This document shows positions 11,698-21,961 of a stretch of DNA of 64,000 nt, piece by piece. Under the pieces are notes generated by a model. It was not told the origin of the DNA and searched no databases. It saw only the letters and a program-made list of their open reading frames with translations. A program made the translations under genes and the position numbers. Origin of the DNA: Trema orientale (lineage: Eukaryota > Streptophyta > Magnoliopsida > Rosales > Cannabaceae); assembly GCA_002914845.1 (NCBI GenBank), contig JXTC01000066.1, positions 635,818 through 699,817 on the forward strand. Direction: 5' to 3'. Position 1 is the stretch's first letter. Every line of letters begins with the position of its first letter.

Positions 11698-13933
11698 TTT
11701 CAAAGACGAAGCTCTGTTTTGCAAAACCCAGGTGAGAGACAAGTGAGGAGTGAAGAGAGGGCCAAAGGTGTTGGAAATCAAGTTAAGGTTGAGCGACAAT
11801 TAAAAAGAGTTCGCAAAGCCAAAACTTCATTATTAGAATTAGAACAACCATTTTTTTTTCTTTTTAACATGAAAAACATACCATTACAATAATTTTTACT
11901 CAGAACTCAAATATTTATTCTCTAAATGAATGCAAACATTATTTTTTTAGGGTAAACAGCACCATTCGTTTTCAACCTTTTATGAATTCGGTATATTGGT
12001 GGTCATCTTTTTTCTTTTACCATTTAAGTCCCTAATATTTCTTTTTGTCAATATCATCAGTTCTTTTAGCATATTTCATTAAAAATTTCGTTAGAATTCG
12101 TATGAATAAGAGAAATTTTGTGTCACTGATCTTTTATTATTTAATTGTTCATCAATTTAATCCCTAATATTTTTTTCCATTCATATTCCAATTAATAATA
12201 TCGCATCCACCAATCTTAAAAGGAAAAAACAAAAAAAAAAAAAGAAGAAGGAAAACACACAAACAAAATAAAAAATAGTGAAACTGATTGGCAAAAAAAA
12301 AGAGTAAAAACTTATGGGGCCGTTTGGTATAGGATTTGAAAACAAAGTTTTCAAAAAGTAGGATCCTATCTAAAAACAAGGGTTGTACTCAAAATTTTGA
12401 AAATCAGAAAATTCATTTGGTACAAGTGTTTTCGAATAGTTTTCGAATTCGAAAACAAGGAATTTTGTTTGGTTGAGAATTTTTTAAAACAGTTTCTATT
12501 TTTCCTAAATTAGATAGCCATGAAATAGCTCCCTACCTTAGATGGCCATTGAGCCACATTGTCATACTCATCAAGTTTAGGTGCCATAGTAATTGTGTTT
12601 GCTAAAATTAAGGAACTAACTCTATTATGATATTCTAAATAATCAAAACAAATAAAAATACTAACTCTATTAACTCCCAAAGTAAACTAAAAATCGCATT
12701 TAGAGTACCTGCGATGACCAAGATATCTTTGCCTTTGCACCTGTTAAAACAAAAAGAGAAATTATGAAGTTTTAAAACAAAAAGAGAAATATTAAAAAAT
12801 ACAAGCGTGAAACAACTGTTACTAATCCAAGTGTATGTATATCAATTAACAGGAAATACCCGATATTAGGAAGTCATATGGGCTAATAAGTTTCTCTCTC
12901 TCTTTAATCTTTTGATTTAAATATCAGAATCAGGTTCTCTGCAATCATCGAAATATGTTTGTTTTACTTTATTAGAAACAAAAACAAGTAGAACAACAAA
13001 GCGGCCTATATTCTTTTTGAAGCACTTGTAGTTGCAGTTACAGGACATGTTGGACAGGTCATNTTACAAATACTACTTCCCTATAATACACAAGGTTCCT
13101 GTGACCCAATATAGATACGAAACCAAAACATTATATATACACAAATTGATCGACATATTTTGAATGAAAACAATATTTTTTGAGACTAAAAAAAGGAACT
13201 AATCAGTTAAAATATCTGTAATTGCGATAAAGTTGTATTCTAAACACCCCCCCAAAAAAGAAAAGAGTACAGGAAAAAGTAAAAACAAACCCTCCTCACC
13301 AGATACAAAAATGGTGCAAAATCAATTGCGACATGTACAATACAAGTATTGAACCTTAACTCAATTCTAGGATACAACTACTTCAATCAAATAATAAGCA
13401 CCCACAATAGGGGAAGTAGAAAACAACGTTTGGCAACTAAGAATCTAGCAAAATTAATTCGTACTGAATTATTTGAGAACAATGTTTCTTCTCCAAAAAC
13501 TAAGAGGGAAAGTGAATCAATAAGACCAAGACATCAATTATTTAAGGGGAAGAGAACAGAGCAAATAGTTTGTTCTTTTCCTATTCAACCACAAAAAAAG
13601 AGTAATGGGTTAAAAAGAGTTCAAAATACAACCCAATACAACAATCCAACTATACATACAAATCTCACAACTATACTCAAAATTCCTCATCGGCAAAATC
13701 ATTTTTACTTGGATAAGAGTAACAAGACACTTAAAAATTGTCTACGAGGGAGAGGGAGAACCCTAATCTATTTTTCAATTCAGATGCAAATGAAATTGTT
13801 TGAATTTATTAAACCCCAGAAATTGTTTGAACCTTTTGTTGGGTAAAAGAATAAAACTGATACAGATGCAAGAGAAGAGAAAAGGAGAAGGAAATTTCGA
13901 GGCTACCTGCTATAGATTGAGTCGAGCTCGTCG

Positions 13934-14025
13934 ATGGCAGAGGAGGAATCTGATGAGTCGAGCTTCAAGCTTCGTCGATGGCAGAGGAGGAATTTGATTG
14001 AGTCAGCTTCAAGCTTCGTCCACGG
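13934..14025 (+). repeat. 46-bp tandem duplication
   Basis: Two adjacent units start with ATGGCAGAGGAGGAAT and end near AGCTTCAAGCTTCGTC, differing at a few positions. It lies within the nested 2.4-kb insertion, in its only moderately GC-rich part. Confidence 0.8.
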
Positions 14026-14389
14026 CTGGAGTTCGTCAATGGTTAGAGGAGCTGATTGGATCGAGCATCCTCAATGGCTGCGCAGAGGAGGAAAGAGCAC
14101 GGGTCTGAGTTTCGAGTAATGTCCCAAAACGTTAAAAAATCGTTTTCTCAATTTTAGCCTATTTTTTGAGTTGGGCTTGGAAACAGTTTTGTGATACAAG
14201 CCCACCAAACAAGTATTTATTGGACTCCGTGTTTTCAAAGTTTTGAGTTTAAAAAAGTGGATCCGAATGGGTTTCTAACACTTATACATACAAAAACCGA
14301 AAATAATTACAAAAATACGGAACTCAGACTTTTATCCAATTTTCGTATGATTTTTATTAGAAAAATATTATTTTTTTTAAATAATTAGA

Positions 14390-14660
14390 AAATAATATTT
14401 TTAAAATAATTACTGGTTACCAATTTCTGGAAACTGACTACTAGCTACTAGTTACCAATTATAAATATATTTGGTTACTAGTTACCAGTTTCTGGAAACT
14501 GATTTTAGAAACTAGTTACTATTTTAAAAAATAGTATTTTTCTAAATATTTTTTAGAAAACGGTATTTTTCTAATAAAAATCGTACCGCATCTTAAAAAA
14601 ATACAAAACTATCGTATTTTTCAAATCTTTTTTCTAAAATACCGTATATTTTTTAATTTC
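14390..14660 (+). repeat. Dispersed repeat, copy 1
   Basis: This block shares an ordered series of motifs with 18140-18340 in the same orientation: ATAAATA, ACTAGTTA, a run like TTTTTCTAAGTATTTTTTA, then AAAAATCGTACCGCATCTTA, then TTTAATTTTCC. Here the part with GGTTACCAGTTTCTGGAAACTG is itself repeated. The repeat is AT-rich, non-coding and of unknown family. Confidence 0.65.
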
Positions 14661-15512
14661 CCCGATCCAAATTTGATACCAATCAAGCCCATAAAATCAT
14701 CAAGCTTAGTTATATTATTTTTAACATTTAAAAAATTAGTTTTTTACTAAAAAAAAAACACAAAAACAAAAAGGCAGAATATATAAACTTACTCGGCTTA
14801 GTTATATATACTTTGTTTTTAATATTTTTAGAATAACCAATTCTTAATTAGATGAAATTTTAATAGATAAATAGTGAACTTATACTCAAATTTGAATAGT
14901 CAAAAATGTATATGTGAAATCCTTTTAGCTTTAGAAGTAGTAACGTAATTATTTTTTGTCCATATCAGTTACTATAGTTTGAGATAAATTAGGATGTGCT
15001 AGTGAATTAAATTTGCAAATGAATTGTTTCCTTTTTTCACCTGCTTTTGAATTTTAATTTTTTGAAAAATTATTTAGACAACAGTATTAGAGAGTACCAC
15101 AAGTAGAAAAATAATATTTCAAATAAATGATCTTTTGTTACAATAATTGCCTAAGAAAAATGTGTAATTCATTGAAGTATTGTTATTTGTTTTTCTACTC
15201 TACAGTCTCATGTTTGACATACAACTTTAAAAAAAAAAATGATAACTACAATATTGTTAATTAGAGATATTAATACCAAAAAAAAAGCTCAGGACTAAAT
15301 TGCTAAATAATTGAAATAATAGGGCTCAAGTGAGGTAAAATTTCTCCCATTCGAATGAATTCTAATGAATTTTAGATGGAATATGCCAAAAGGACACATG
15401 ATATCAACAAAGAGATTCCTTAAGTACTTAAATGCCATAAAAAAAATTTAGGGACTAATATACCAAACTGGTAAAACATTGGGAGCAGTGGTGCCATTTA
15501 CCTTATTTTTTA

Positions 15513-17300
15513 TTATTAATAGAAATTACATAACATGTTGTGCAAAAATATTTTATTTTTTTCCTTCTAATTTGTTATAAAAAATTTTAATCTTTAATAC
15601 AAGTTTTTCTAAACAATATGTATATTTTAATATCTCTACCATAAAACCCCACTTAAATGTGGAAATCGCGGAACTTACACCAGATCACACAATGCAATTA
15701 ATTTTCTTCACAGTGTGCATCCATTTTTTACTCTTCTCATAGTGTGATTTATAACACCAATACAATTTAAATGTGTATTAGGATATCCCAATTAATTGTG
15801 GAAACCGCCCAACCCACGTCATACTACGCAATAAAATGATGATGATTATTATTATTTTTTTGGATGTTGTGTTCATTTTCTTCTATTAAGACGATGCATT
15901 GTAAAATGCCAAAACAAGTTCATCATGGGATCTGCACTATTTTTTTGTTTTTTTGTTTTTCTCTTTCAACGAAAAAAAAGTTGTACAAGTTATTCGATAT
16001 ATGAAATTGTGTAATTTTTTTTCTTCTAGTTACAAGTAAAATACTTTTTTTTAAATCATTTATTAACAAATGAAAAAAAAAAAGATAAATTAGCAAACAA
16101 GATACAAGAAAGAGGAAGAATTATGGTCAACTTAAAAAGTAATAATGCTATTCTTTATCTCTTAATATCGTCATTTGATTCAAACGACTAGAGTGTTCAT
16201 GAATAGTTTGGAGATGAAAACTTTAAACTAACTAAATAAGTAAAATTCTATTTAATTGACACAAATGTTTACTAGAAAACCAAACCAAACCAAAGCAAAC
16301 AAACCATGTATAATCAGTTTGGTCAGTTCAAAAGTATAGATTGAATAGTTTTGTGCTATTATAGATTTTTTTTTCATTATGTTAAATTAATTATTTAGGT
16401 TTTTTTTTCACTTACGTAAAACACTTTGACTTGAAATTTTTTTAAAAAGGAACAAAATTTGGTAAAATATAGAAAATGAGCACACTTTCTATATTCTATA
16501 ATGATTTCTTTTTTTGTTTTCAAAGGGCATATTGTATTCGTATTAATTAAAGTATGATCATTTAAACCAGCTATGCGAGCTAATCATATCAATACTTTAA
16601 TCAACGCTTTGAATTAACAATTTTGGCATGATTAATCTGTTAGTCAAATTCTTTTTTTTTTTAAACAAAATTTAAAATTTGTTAATCACATTCATGTTAA
16701 CTCATGTCAACGCGATTAATAAATAAGTTGATATGCCCCTCAAATTAAAAAAACAAAAGAAAAAGATTGACATGAATGCACGGCTAACTTAACACAAATT
16801 GCCACGCACAAATTATTAGGCACACGTCCATGAAAAGGTTGAGAGTTTTGGTAATAACACACAGCCTTGTTAGCCTTAACCATGTGGCCACCTATCCACT
16901 TACACTTTTGATTTTTGAACTAGGTGTTTCTATCAAAAATTATTCTTTCACGTATTTCAAAAAAAAAAATTATTCTTTTACATTTAACTTAAGAAAATTA
17001 GAAAATGAAAGCAAAAAATCACTCACTCAAATATTTGCATTTTTATTTTATGGCAAAATAAACTCTAATCACATACCATCACCACTCTACAAAAGGAAAA
17101 AAAATCAATTATCATTTTCCAACAAAAAGGCTCATATAGCCAATAGCCTCAATAAAAAAAGGGCAAAAAGGGGAAAAAATTATTAATTTTTTAAAATTTA
17201 GACTTAAACAACAAGTTAAGACAAAAAAAAAAAAAGAAAAAAAAAAAGAAGCAGCAACAGTCTGATACTTTACCCTCCCAAGTCCAAAAGACCAAGAGGC
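15513..17300. other. Intergenic, AT-rich, nothing recognised
   Basis: Long T- and A-rich stretches with no gene, RNA gene or identifiable mobile element. The short open frame at 16830-17186 is lysine- and phenylalanine-rich read-through of AT-rich DNA, not a credible gene. The last part may hold the promoter of the PUX-type exon at 17536. Confidence 0.5.
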
Positions 17301-17394
17301 GTAGAAGATTGGAGAAGACCAGAGAACAGTTTCACTGTTTTACCCTCAAACAAACACCATCCCATCTTTCTCACCACACCAATCCTTGTACACA

Positions 17395-17440
17395 TATACA
17401 TATACATATACATACACATATACCTATATATATACATGCT
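17395..17440. repeat. (CATATA)n-like microsatellite
   Basis: An imperfect run of ATACAT/CATATA units lies in the presumed 5' leader or promoter of the PUX-type exon. Confidence 0.7.
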
Positions 17441-17535
17441 CCAATTATATACAACAACACAGAAGGAAAGCAGCCATTTTTATTTAGAGAGTCCCAAAAC
17501 GGTGAGAATTGCAGCTTCGACATAGTTCGATTTCA

Positions 17536-17619
17536 ATGACGAGGCCCAATCGAGAAGCAGTTGAAACCTTCATCAGTATCACCGGCGCATCCGAAGCCAT
17601 CGCCGTGCAAAGACTCGAG
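17536..17619 (+). CDS. Isolated first exon of a UBA/UBX-domain (PUX) protein
   Basis: An ATG-started stretch reads MTRPNREAVETFISITGASE followed by AIAVQRLE, ending at a good donor (GAG/GTAATT). This is the start of the UBA-like domain of plant UBX-domain proteins of the PUX7/8/9 (SAY1) type, which act as adaptors of the CDC48/p97 segregase. A CT-rich leader precedes it. No second exon (which should complete the UBA helix with EEHGG.LN.AVNA..) could be found between here and HAP2 at 22 kb. Either intron 1 is very long or interrupted, or this is an orphan fragment left by rearrangement. The exon itself is undamaged. Confidence 0.6.
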
Positions 17620-18139
17620 GTAATTATTTATTTATTTTTAAAAAAAAAAAAAGAAATTTTTTTTACGGTACCCAGATGGATTTGAAGGATTTTAAGGAAA
17701 TTATTCTAATTGGGATGATTAAGCGAGCTATTGGCAGTTGATGTTGGTAGCCTGTGCTTTTGAGAAGAGCGCTTATATATCAGGATAATGAGGTTTCACT
17801 TGTCAATGAAGATACAAATTTCAGTGAAATAAATAAAAAAGAAAAAAGAAGCAAAAAAAAAAAAAAAAAGAAAAAGGGAAAGGATGAAGGAAGGAATATA
17901 TTCACTGGATAACAAGTTAAATAGGGATTTTAGTAGTTTTGGGATGTGCTGATGTGTACGGGGTTTGGAAATTATGCATTTAACTTGAGGAGGAAGAAAA
18001 TAATACAAGGAGATGAAACTTATGTCCGGTGTGCAGATATGTGGACAGGTTATTATTGTCTGTTTTGTTACTGTGGATCCATTGATTGGCGTCTGTTGAT
18101 GAATTGACGGGCTTTATTGATACATCCGCTTAAGCAATT

Positions 18140-18340
18140 ATAAATACTTTTTATTACTAATTACCGGTTTCTAAAAATGGGTACTAGTTATTATTTTAAA
18201 AAATAATATTTTTCTAAGTATTTTTTAAAAAATAATATTTTTTTAATAAAAATTGTACCGCATCTTAAAAAAATATAAACCATCATATTTATCAAATTTT
18301 TTTTCTTCTAAAAATAATGTATAATGTTTAATTTTCCAAT
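18140..18340 (+). repeat. Dispersed repeat, copy 2
   Basis: Same-orientation partner of 14390-14660 (shared AAAAATTGTACCGCATCTTA, flanked by A/T runs). It lies in non-coding DNA after the PUX-type exon. Confidence 0.6.
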
Positions 18341-18657
18341 TTTGATTTCTGAGTTTGTAAGTTTTATTATTAGGAGAATTTTACTGTAGGAGTGCTAAAA
18401 TCGCTCGTACTAGTATCGTGCTTTAATATCCATTGGATCAAAATCTTAAGATTGAAAAATCCTGAGGACCACTGCGTGTAGTCTGCTACTGTCCCTAATC
18501 TAGTAAGTCTCATAGTTAGTGAATGGTAGGAACCACTAAGAAAGGAACAAATGGAGCTTTAAATTTCCCAAAAAAAAAAAAAGAAAAAAAGAGAGAGAGA
18601 GAGTTTTTAAGAGGGTTAAGAGATGATATATTGCTTTGTCGACCTAAAGAACAATAC

Positions 18658-18749
18658 GCTGCCTCATCTCTTCTTGGTGACCAGACCGATATAGATTGAA
18701 ATGGTAAAAATTTACTATTGGACGTGCTAAGTTGATTCTAGTAGGAAAT
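18658..18749 (+). repeat. 92-bp direct repeat, copy 1
   Basis: Starts GCTGCCTCATCTCTTCTTGG and ends AGTAGGAAAT; it recurs at 19567-19658 with only two or three differences. The two copies are about 0.9 kb apart in the same orientation. No TG...CA borders or open frame are seen, so it is neither a clear LTR nor a coding exon. Confidence 0.9.
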
Positions 18750-19144
18750 TGTATCATTAGGTATGGATAGGATTTTATGATATGTACTGAATTCATTTTG
18801 CTAAGTTAATTCCAATTGTATTTCATTTTGAGAAAATAAATAAATAAATAAATAAATAAAAATGGTCATATCCCAAAAATAGGAAAAGAAATAATGCCGG
18901 GGCTGCCGGGTTGGGACAGGTGGTTATGGCCTGTAGGGGCAGGTGGTTAAATATCGCCTCGCCTTTTCTCTCTTTTTTTCATTTTTCTCTGATTTGCATT
19001 TGTTTCAAATCAAACCGTCCTATTATTCTCTCTCTTTCTCGGCTTGAGGTACAAAAAAGAGGAGAGAGGGTTTGAGGTATTTTGGGCCCTTTTGATGATC
19101 TTCTCTGCAACCACCCTCGCCGCCTCCGATGCCAATGCTCCGCT

Positions 19145-19173
19145 GGTCTTGGTCTTGGTCTTGGTCTTGGTCT
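19145..19173 (+). repeat. (GGTCTT)n hexamer microsatellite
   Basis: Nearly five perfect GGTCTT units. It lies between the two 92-bp direct repeats, in a short, less AT-rich stretch (19080-19260) that resembles a 5' leader of a gene. Confidence 0.9.
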
Positions 19174-19566
19174 AAGACCTTCACTTTCAATTTGTATTGC
19201 TGCTGATCAGAATCGCTCTCCATTCGCAATCGCCGTCGCCATGTTTGAAGCTCACGTAAGCCCCGATTCTATTTCTATTACTTCTTCCTTTTCGTCTCTT
19301 GCTTTCCAGGTCGTAATCTGGCCACAAATTACCATGAGAATGCACTATTATTTACCACTTTCGTTTCGTTTTTTTTTTTTTTTCCGGTGATGAATTTTGA
19401 TTGGTTCTGTCTTTCGATTGGTGCATCTTTTATTAGTCTGGTTTGGGATAATCCTTTGAATTTTACCAACACTTGCAATTACTCGCTTTTTTAATTTATT
19501 CTAAAATTTTGGTGCGATGTTTTATGCTGCGAGAATGCGGTATTGTAATCACCGTTTTGTTTCAAT

Positions 19567-19658
19567 GCTGCCTCATCTCTTCTTGGTGACCAGACCGAGA
19601 TAGATTGAAATGGTAAAAATTTACTATTGGACGTGCTAAGTTGATTCAAGTAGGAAAT
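19567..19658 (+). repeat. 92-bp direct repeat, copy 2
   Basis: Partner of 18658-18749. The DNA between the two copies (18750-19566) contains the leader-like stretch with the hexamer repeat. Confidence 0.9.
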
Positions 19659-20004
19659 GATATTTCAATAATGAAACCTAACTTTGTCGACGAAATTTTT
19701 ATTCTGAGAAATTTCATTTCGCTCTTAAATGAGAAAACTTGTATCCATCCTCATATAAATACATTATTATCAGGAATTAGATAGTTCTTTTTAAGTTCGC
19801 AGCTTTGGTCAAATTCAATCACATTTAATTTTTGGGTAGATGTTTAGAAATTTTTTTTTTTTTCTTGAAAATGTTTATAAAATTGTTAATCTGATTTGTT
19901 ATTTCTTATTGTATAGTAACCGACTGTTTTAGTACAAAAATGTATATTAAAATGTGCGGAGATATTTTTTTAATTAATTGAGTTTTAAATTTAATTTTGG
20001 AAGA

Positions 20005-20365
20005 AGTCTCAATGACTTACATAGTTGCTACAATGAAACGGTCGGAGAAAGAGTATGGTGCAGTTCTTAATCAAACTTGTTTGCTTGAGAATGAAATTAA
20101 GACACTCAAAGAAGAGAACCAAAGATGGGATGAAGAAAGGAGGAATTTTCAGAAGTAGGTATTGGAAATATTATATCAAACCTAGAAATCATCAAATGTT
20201 AAATCTAAAGGCATTGAAGAACAAGAAGACATGTCAGTTATTAATTTGTAAACATGAAGATCTGAAAACATTTCCCGACAATGTAAAAGGTGGCCTAGAA
20301 GGAAGCAGAGAATATAAATTAGAGAGATTTGAGAGTGATAATAGTCAAGGGAGGGATGTAAAAGA
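20005..20365 (+). pseudogene. Coiled-coil gene relic
   Basis: From about 20035 a frame reads MKRSEKEYGAVLNQTCLLEN then EIKTLKEENQRWDEERRNFQ, a strongly charged heptad-like coiled coil, and stops at 20158. Shorter related pieces in other frames follow to about 20365. It resembles an exon of a long coiled-coil plant protein, but I do not recognise which. Stops and frame changes after 20158 and the lack of neighbouring exons point to a dead fragment. Confidence 0.35.
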
Positions 20366-20372
20366 TCTTTGA

Positions 20373-21961
20373 TGAACTGAACAGAAACCAGAAGAGAAGC
20401 CTTTGATACAATTAGTTTTAATGGAAAGTTGAATATTGGTGCTCATAAATTATTAGTTGTTGCTGTCAACCTTCCCTTCGACGCTTCTAAACAACTATTT
20501 GGTTCCGAATGTTGAGAACCCTTCCACCATTGGTTCAAAAAAACCCCAAATATTTTACAACTTTATTTTTTATTTATTTTTTATTTTTCATTTAAAATCC
20601 TAGTTAACAGTGCCAAACTTCCCCTCACATTGCCTAGCGTCAGTTAGCGTTTACGCCGTTAGTTTCTGGATGACAACGGTCAATAATTTTCTATTGCTTT
20701 ACAATACACAATGCGCACACGTTAGATCTAATAAGAGCTGTTGGTTTAAGAAATAAAGAACTCTTACAGTTACGATGGATTTTCTTATTGTTATTATTGA
20801 AGAAAGAAGAAGAAGAAACTTGATTTTTTTTCAGATTTTTATTTAGATCTACATACGCTTTCACCTGAAAATAATAGACTCGAGAGCAAGAAAATTGAAA
20901 GGAGGAAGAAGAGATCATGAATTGACAGAAGGTGACGATTGCTTAAAATTCATTCTATGTTCTCTAGGTCCGTGGTTTTGATCTATCCCAGGTGAGGGTA
21001 TTGTGAGTTTCCCTCCAGGTGCATTTAATATAATCCAAAGAGAGAAACAGAAACACAACGGAGACACAAATTTTCTGGGTTCGGGAGGAGTTAACGGAGT
21101 CATCTTTCCGTGGAAACAACTAAGAGGTTATTTATTTGCATAGTTAAGTGCAGACCTCTTGCAAGTATAAAACTGGGGAGATTTGATTTTGAATATTTCA
21201 TAAAATACAATATACAATCGAAAAGAGATGGAAATCATACGAAAAATTGATAATTACTCCTTCGGATTTATATATATATATATTTATATATAACATATAT
21301 TTGTTTCTACCCCATCTGATCGAAGAACTAAGAAATGAGTAATGCATTTATATTAATCATAATTTTCCTTTTTTTTTTGGGTTAAATTTTTATAATCGAC
21401 GAGTCTCCTTTTACTTCTCCTTTATTGGGTTGTTCTTCTTTTCATTTTGTGGATTTCTTTCCTACACATGTCTGTTGGTTTGAATTTCTAAAGGAAAAGA
21501 ATCATTTCTCGGATTCGTTTCAATTCAATATTGCTTCCATTCGAGTTTTAAGGAATAATATAAGAAAAACTATGTCTAACATGTCAATTGAATTAAGTTT
21601 ATGTTTGTTTTTTTCTAGTTTCACCATTGTTGATGGCTTCCCCTCGATCTCCATAGAGGATGAGAGACAACTCTATTAGGCTAAGATAACTCTGTTAAAT
21701 TGTACTAAGTTTTTTTTGATGATGTGACAGGAGAGTATTGGATGGACAGAGAAGGGGACACAGGCTTGAGATAGAAGATCTGCTTATGATTTGGAGACAG
21801 AGGCTCTCGGTCCATTTTAAAAGGGAGAAGGAACTGTTAGTGATAGTTTTTTAAACATACATGTACCTTGCCAAAACTGCGCTCTTTTATGCGCCTCTCA
21901 ATTTCACATTCATTCCTTGAAAATCAAAACAACAATTCCCAGATATCAAAGAGGACTAAAA
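20373..21961. other. Upstream region of HAP2, no gene recognised
   Basis: Non-coding DNA before the HAP2 start. It includes an AT-microsatellite (about 21269-21295) and a short frame at 21425-21679 with no recognisable family. The HAP2 promoter should lie in the last several hundred bases; I could not single out a confident TATA box. Confidence 0.45.

Larger units (their letters stand above)
12316..14689. mobile_element. Nested 2.4-kb TIR-type insertion, present in one arm only
   Basis: Comparison with the right arm (around 30925-30945) shows that about 2.37 kb is extra here. Its left end reads GGGGCCGTTTGGTATAGG and its right end, reversed, reads GGGCTTGATTGGTATC, an imperfect terminal inverted repeat of a kind common in plant DNA transposons (GGGCC-TTTGGT). 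Internal open frames (13349-13846, 13934-14119) resemble no known protein and are not called as genes. The target duplication is unclear and family is undecided (Harbinger-, hAT- or Mutator-like MITE relative). One undetermined base lies at 13063. A further repeat block, 14390-14660, lies in its right part. Confidence 0.6.
10182..15433. repeat. Left arm of an inverted duplication (PIG-U 5' half and upstream DNA)
   Basis: Read in reverse complement, 15433-10182 matches 30173-32982. The shared DNA covers PIG-U exons 1-5 with introns, the upstream flank and the Mutator-like element. The left arm alone carries an extra 2.4 kb at about 12316-14689, so that insertion came after the duplication (or was lost cleanly from the other arm). 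The right arm is cut at one end by an Athila LTR (32983) and at the other by an LTR-family junction (about 30165). Confidence 0.9.
11949..15503. mobile_element. Long-TIR Mutator-like element upstream of PIG-U
   Basis: The left end (11949 on, AGGGTAAACAGCACC) and the right end (reading inwards from 15503, AGGTAAATGGCACCA) are inverted repeats that stay alignable for roughly 250 bases, sharing GGTATATTGGT-, CATTTAAGT-, AATATCAT- and TTAGAATTC-like blocks. The flanking 9-mers, TATTTTTTT (11940-11948) and TATTTTTTA (15504-15512), differ by one base. Long TIRs plus a 9-bp target duplication are the hallmark of Mutator-like elements. No transposase is visible, so it is non-autonomous. Without the nested 2.4-kb insertion it is about 1.2 kb. 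It ends some 250 bases upstream of the PIG-U start codon and may influence its promoter. A second copy sits at 30173-31285. Confidence 0.75.

Noticed and set aside
13349-13846. 165-codon open frame in the nested insertion
   Set aside because: Composition is typical of AT-rich chance reading (Asn, Lys, Thr), no family is recognisable, and the frame is absent from the other arm of the duplication.
19237-19260. ATG TTT GAA GCT CAC followed by GTAAGC, which could be the first codons (MFEAH) of a VPS13-like gene
   Set aside because: Only five codons; no following exon is found, and so short a match is not evidence.
21425-21679. 84-codon open frame before HAP2, considered as an organelle DNA insertion
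   Set aside because: I could match it to no plastid or mitochondrial gene, and its composition equals the surroundings.
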